DNA of 64,000 bases from Subtercola frigoramans (GTDB lineage: Bacteria; Actinomycetota; Actinomycetes; Actinomycetales; Microbacteriaceae): the NCBI RefSeq assembly GCF_016907385.1, contig NZ_JAFBBU010000001.1:1302001-1366000 (forward strand). The letters run 5' to 3'. Numbering within the stretch: position 1 is the stretch's first letter; each line of letters begins with the position of its first letter. Below are positions 60,660 through 64,000 of the stretch, piece by piece. Below the pieces are notes generated by a model. It made no database searches, was not told the DNA's origin, and saw only the letters and a list, made by a program, of their open reading frames with translations. Both the position numbers and the translations under genes were made by a program.

Positions 60660-63100
60660 ACCGACACGCTCACCGCCGCGAAGCCGATCGTGGTGAGCAC
60701 CAGGCCGACGGCGGCGGGGAGGTGGGCGAGGTGCTCCAGATTCGTCGCGAGCAGCACACCGAACACCGTCACCGTGGTGAGCGTCGTCGCCAGCCAGACC
60801 GGCTTGGACCAGGCGAGCAAGGATCGCCCGCTCAGGCCGCCGAACGGCAGAACCATGACTGCGGCAGCGCCGAAGGAACCAAGCACGATGGTGTTGAGGA
60901 CCTCGGCGACGAAGGCTCCACCTGCGGTCGTGGCGGCGGCTGCGGCTGTGCCTGTAGTTGTGGTGGCGGTGGCGGTGGCGGTGGCTGTCATCAGAGCTGC
61001 ATCGGGATGGAGCAGGCTGACCACTGCCCAGGCCACTGAGCCCAGAACCAGGAGGGTACCGATGTGAAGAAGACCGCGCTGGCCTCGCATTCGGGTGCCC
61101 AGTGACCCCGTTGCACTGACGGTCACCACCAGACCGAACAGAAAAGCGGGTTCGAGATTCAGAAGCCGGGACACCAGGCTCGCCGCGGCCGCAATCAGCA
61201 GATAGCGGGGAGCAAAGGCGATCCCGTCGCTGATTCTCGTGCGAGTACCGAACAGAGGGCGAGCCAGCAGGTTCGGTATGACCGCCGAGACGATGTTCAC
61301 CACAGCGCTGGCGACACACATGGCGGCCAGGAGGCGGAGGTACGCCGGCTGGCTCTCGACGGGACCGGAAAGCATGCCGATGGCCGCCGAGGCGACGATG
61401 GCGGCACCAGCAAGGATCCAGGGATTCAGAGTGAGATCGGGAGCCGTGTCGAATCCGTCTCGCGGGCGATTGCGGCCGGTGAGGCCAAGACGACCACGGC
61501 GGTCATGTGGCGCATCACCGGTGGGCGATGCGTCACTACCGCGCGACGCTCCATCGCTGTCCAGGCGGCCACTGGTCCGGGAGTGCGAGATGGCTCCGAA
61601 CACCAGCCTCGCCGGGGCCGCGACACACACGATCAGCAGAATCGCGAGCACCAATCCAAGCCACCAGTTCACGGGAGAAGACGCCGAGAAGACGGGCGAA
61701 ACGGCCGAGCTGAACGGGGTGGAAGCGGCCCAGTTGCCCGAATTCTGACGCGCATCGCCACGCGGCGGCGCGGCGCTACCCGGGCCCGGCACTCCTGCAC
61801 CGGGTGTGGCGGGCGCCGGAGATGAGCTGCTGCCCGATCCCGAGCCTGATCCTCCGTTGGAGGGGTTGGTGCTTCCCGGTGCTGTCGAGGCGCCGGGAAC
61901 AGGGCCGCCAGGACTCGCAGATCCGGAAGACGGCGGAGTTCCCGCCGAACCGGGGGCCGTCGCTGTGGGAGTGGTGCCCGTCTGGGCGTCACCGGGGGTG
62001 GCCGACGGTGTCGACGCGGCGAAGACCACGCTGTGGCCAGCGCTCTCCGGCCCGACATTACCCGCTGCATCCTGCTGCAGTGCAGAGACGGCAGAGCTGC
62101 CGACAGGCACGCCCGTCGAGGTGCACGACCAGCTCGTATTCAGGACTGTGGCCGTGCAGGCGGCGAAGGGGCCGGCGAAAACGGTGACCAGTGCACCGCC
62201 CTCCCCGGTGCCGGTGAAGGTGGCGTTGTTCGCCTGTACCGTTGCACCCGCGGCCGGAGTCAGTACGACGGGCACAGCGGGAGCATCCGAATCGACCTGC
62301 AGGGTGAGCGCGGCACTCGGGTCGGAGTCTGTGCCACTGAACGACGTGGACTGGGTCGCCCGGGCGGTGAGGGTTCCGCTGGGAATGTCGGTACCGAGGT
62401 TGCACGACCACCCACCCAGGGCATCGGCGACGTACGAGCAGGAGTACGAGCCAGCTGAGGCGGTCACAGTCGCACCGGGGTAGGCCGTGCCCCTGACGGT
62501 ACCGAACCCGGTCGTCTGCGATGTGCCGGAGCCGGACGCGATGGTCGGCGCATTCAGCACGTTCACCGTTACAGCATCGCTGGAGTTGTCGTAACCCGGA
62601 ACCAGTTGCACGACGCGAATCGTGATGTTCGGTCCGCTGGGAAGGGTCGGGGCCGCACAGCTCCAGTTGCCGGCGGTCGAGGCAGTGCTGATGCAGAGTG
62701 GGTCACTCTGCGTGCTGCTGCTCACCTGGATGCTGCTTCGGGGCTCTGCAGTGCCTTCGATTGTGGTCGGGCCGCCCAGAAGCGCACCCGATCGCGGCGA
62801 CGACAGCGCTGGGCTCTGAATGGGCGGTTGGGTCGGGGAGGGTGTCGGCGAGGGGGCCCCTGAGGGCGAGGGAGTCGATGCTGACGTTGGCGAGAAGGAC
62901 GAACTCGGAGTGGGGCTCGGTGTCGGGCTGGCCGTCGCCGCCGTCGCGGGTTGCGAGGCCCCGACGATCGTGAATGCAAGCGTGAAGCCGAGCGTGAGAG
63001 TGATGGCGAGAAGCGGTGCTGCGAGCATCTGGACTCGCGAACGAGCGGCCCCCGGTACAACCGGTGCCAGCCCCTCGGTGCTTGATTTCAGAACAGTCAC
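60620..63100 (-). CDS. Large Ig-like and polytopic envelope protein
   Basis: An 826-residue protein of unknown function. A signal peptide (about 25-55) leads to a Ser/Thr/Pro linker, then two or three Ig-like beta modules (about 100-370) with Trp-Ser-Cys motifs (NWSCAAP, GWSCNLG, SWSCTST) that suggest disulfides. A second Pro/Gly/Ser linker (370-470) follows, then about eight membrane helices (480-826) split by a charged loop (RLDSDGASRGSDASPTGD). A TATATATTTTGTAAAAATTAGG-type low-complexity loop occurs near residue 715. GTG 63100 has GGAAG upstream. It is followed by, and overlaps, a GH76 gene. It may bind or scaffold at the cell surface. Confidence 0.7.
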   Translation of the reverse strand: MTVLKSSTEGLAPVVPGAARSRVQMLAAPLLAITLTLGFTLAFTIVGASQPATAATASPTPSPTPSSSFSPTSASTPSPSGAPSPTPSPTQPPIQSPALSSPRSGALLGGPTTIEGTAEPRSSIQVSSSTQSDPLCISTASTAGNWSCAAPTLPSGPNITIRVVQLVPGYDNSSDAVTVNVLNAPTIASGSGTSQTTGFGTVRGTAYPGATVTASAGSYSCSYVADALGGWSCNLGTDIPSGTLTARATQSTSFSGTDSDPSAALTLQVDSDAPAVPVVLTPAAGATVQANNATFTGTGEGGALVTVFAGPFAACTATVLNTSWSCTSTGVPVGSSAVSALQQDAAGNVGPESAGHSVVFAASTPSATPGDAQTGTTPTATAPGSAGTPPSSGSASPGGPVPGASTAPGSTNPSNGGSGSGSGSSSSPAPATPGAGVPGPGSAAPPRGDARQNSGNWAASTPFSSAVSPVFSASSPVNWWLGLVLAILLIVCVAAPARLVFGAISHSRTSGRLDSDGASRGSDASPTGDAPHDRRGRLGLTGRNRPRDGFDTAPDLTLNPWILAGAAIVASAAIGMLSGPVESQPAYLRLLAAMCVASAVVNIVSAVIPNLLARPLFGTRTRISDGIAFAPRYLLIAAAASLVSRLLNLEPAFLFGLVVTVSATGSLGTRMRGQRGLLHIGTLLVLGSVAWAVVSLLHPDAALMTATATATATTTTGTAAAAATTAGGAFVAEVLNTIVLGSFGAAAVMVLPFGGLSGRSLLAWSKPVWLATTLTTVTVFGVLLATNLEHLAHLPAAVGLVLTTIGFAAVSVSVWAWLKFIAPALK

Positions 63101-63214
63101 GTTCTTCCATTTAGCAAGGTAATGCCGTCAATGTCAAAGACCCATGCGGTTGCATCGACTATGGGGCACCCGCTCTGCACGGGGCGACGCTGAACCACGT
63201 CGTGGAACCAACAG

Positions 63215-63267
63215 TGGACAACACAGTCGCTGTGGGTCATAATCTGTCAACTGGGTCAACTGACCCA
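63215..63267 (+). promoter_or_regulatory. Promoter and operator of the TetR gene
   Basis: TGGACA (63215-63220) and CATAAT (63238-63243) with a 17-bp spacer form a good promoter. Directly after, TGGGTCAACTGACCCA (63252-63267) is a perfect 7-bp-arm palindrome at the predicted transcription start, the classic place for an autorepressor site. A GTCAACTG direct repeat overlaps it. Confidence 0.75.
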
Positions 63268-63291
63268 CTTGCCCGGGGGAGAGGTGATCTG

Positions 63292-63888
63292 GTGGGCCGA
63301 CTTGCTGTGAGTGAACGCCGCGAGCTCCTCCTTGACGCTGCTCTCGCCGTGATCGCCCGGCTCGGGGTCACGGGGGCCACGACCCGCGCCATCGTGGCAG
63401 AGGCCGGAGTATCGCTGGCGAGTTTTCACTACGCCTTCGAATCGCGCGACCAGTTGATCGCGGAGCTGGTCAGCCGCGTCATCCAGGGTGAGGAGGCGGT
63501 TCTGTCTGCTGTTCAGCCTGAGGGTGTCTCGATGAGAGACACGATTCGCCAAGGGCTGATCCAGTACTTCGACGTGGTGAAAGCCGATCCGCTCAGAGAG
63601 AAGGCAATGTTCGAACTCACGCAATACGCCATGCGATCGCCCGAGCTCGAACCGCTCGCACGGGCGCAGTACGACCGGTATTACGCGCTCGCCGAATCGG
63701 CCCTCGATGTGGCCGCTCGCTCCACCGGACTGTCCTGGGCCAGGCCGACTGCCGAACTGGCGACCTTTCTGGTGGTACTCACTGACGGTCTCACCCTCAA
63801 TTGGCTGGTCAACCGCGATGATGCTGCGGCCCTGGCCATCATCGATTTCGCCGCGGATTCACTCGGTGCGTTGGCGGTTGCAGCATGA
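63292..63888 (+). CDS. TetR family transcriptional regulator
   Basis: A 198-residue TetR repressor. The helix-turn-helix is at about 10-55: RRELLLDAALAVIARLGVTGATTRAIVAEAGVSLASFHYAFESRDQLIAELV. The C-terminal ligand domain follows. I prefer GTG 63292, since GGGGAGAGG ends seven bases upstream and a promoter plus palindrome lie just before; the longest frame starts at GTG 63202, but that start would put both inside the coding region. The next gene overlaps by 4 bases and is its likely target. Confidence 0.9.
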   Translation: MGRLAVSERRELLLDAALAVIARLGVTGATTRAIVAEAGVSLASFHYAFESRDQLIAELVSRVIQGEEAVLSAVQPEGVSMRDTIRQGLIQYFDVVKADPLREKAMFELTQYAMRSPELEPLARAQYDRYYALAESALDVAARSTGLSWARPTAELATFLVVLTDGLTLNWLVNRDDAAALAIIDFAADSLGALAVAA

Positions 63889-64000
63889 GCGAGGGTTCAC
63901 AGACTCCCGACTCAGTCTTCAGCGACGCCACCATAACCGGGCTCTTCACCGAACCGACCAGACGGGTCGGCGGCGGGTGGATCGCCCTGTTCGCAGCAGC
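63885..64000 (+). CDS. Partial gene, probable transporter (MFS type), runs off the window
   Basis: The reading frame begins at ATG 63885, overlapping the TetR stop (ATGA), and is open to the window end (38 codons). The visible N-terminus, MSEGSQTPDSVFSDAT then FTEPTRRVGGGWIALFAA, resembles the start of actinobacterial MFS exporters with the first membrane helix beginning at the end. Its family is therefore only a guess supported by the TetR neighbour. Confidence 0.5.
   Translation, partial: MSEGSQTPDSVFSDATITGLFTEPTRRVGGGWIALFAA

Noticed and set aside
60660-61319. N-terminal extension of the GH76 frame by 220 codons
   Set aside because: It lies wholly inside the polytopic protein gene and is not protein-like; the GH76 similarity starts after about 60540.

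Overview
The window is high-GC DNA with mostly tightly packed genes. GTG and TTG starts are frequent and 4-bp ATGA/GTGA/TTGA overlaps join genes. The gene content (eno - ftsB-like - DUF501 - type II NADH dehydrogenase, a 13E12/DUF222-HNH gene, a DtxR-type iron box, a CsoR-type copper box, CUT2 sugar ABC genes with a ROK repressor) fits an actinobacterium, most likely of the family Microbacteriaceae. This assignment comes from recognising gene order and protein families by eye; no search was run. No prophage, insertion sequence, rRNA or CRISPR array was seen.

Layout. 1-17 kb is core chromosome: rplY/ctc, pth, mfd, an EamA exporter, nhaA, mazG, hisS, a MarR regulator, eno, an FtsB/DivIC-like protein, DUF501, type II NADH dehydrogenase, one tRNA with anticodon UAA, and an ECF sigma factor coupled to a membrane protein. 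17-29 kb is more accessory: DUF427, an AAC(3)-I-like acetyltransferase, a DUF222-HNH protein, a RibD-like reductase, DUF4287, an ABC1 kinase with a PadR regulator, a secreted protease with a C-terminal zinc ribbon, a FetB-like permease, a VOC protein and a decayed cupin gene. 27.4-31.9 kb holds an FtsX-type ABC exporter next to a histidine kinase/LuxR response regulator pair. 32-36.2 kb is a complete ferric iron ABC importer behind a near-consensus DtxR/IdeR box. 36.9-46 kb is an ion and stress block: copA/copZ with a CsoR-type operator, SulP transporter with ArsR regulator, a Mg2+-type P-ATPase and two universal stress proteins. 46-53.4 kb has an AraC-like regulator, a second ABC1 kinase, dihydrolipoamide dehydrogenase, a CDF transporter, a two-domain FKBP lipoprotein and small conserved genes. 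53.4-58.3 kb is a CUT2 sugar importer (permease, ATPase, binding protein) with a ROK repressor and a strong palindromic operator. 58.3-64 kb holds a small conserved protein plus alpha/beta hydrolase, a GH76 glycosidase, an 826-residue Ig-like polytopic envelope protein, and a TetR gene reading into the start of a probable transporter that runs off the window.

The most unusual signal is pervasive: short perfect or near-perfect tandem repeats, most often with a 15-nt (5-codon) period, inserted in frame into non-conserved loops of otherwise ordinary proteins (DUF222-HNH, FetB-like, MacB-like ATPase, FbpC-like ATPase, CopA, MgtA). Related arrays with periods of 13, 14, 15, 16, 19 and 30 nt lie between genes. 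Coding arrays keep periods divisible by three while most intergenic ones do not. This looks like a slippage-prone genome in which proteins tolerate cassette-like loop growth. Other points for follow-up are the UAA tRNA with a short variable arm, a triplicated Shine-Dalgarno/GTG unit in front of DUF4287, a cupin pseudogene with two in-frame stops, and several palindromes that are good operator candidates.
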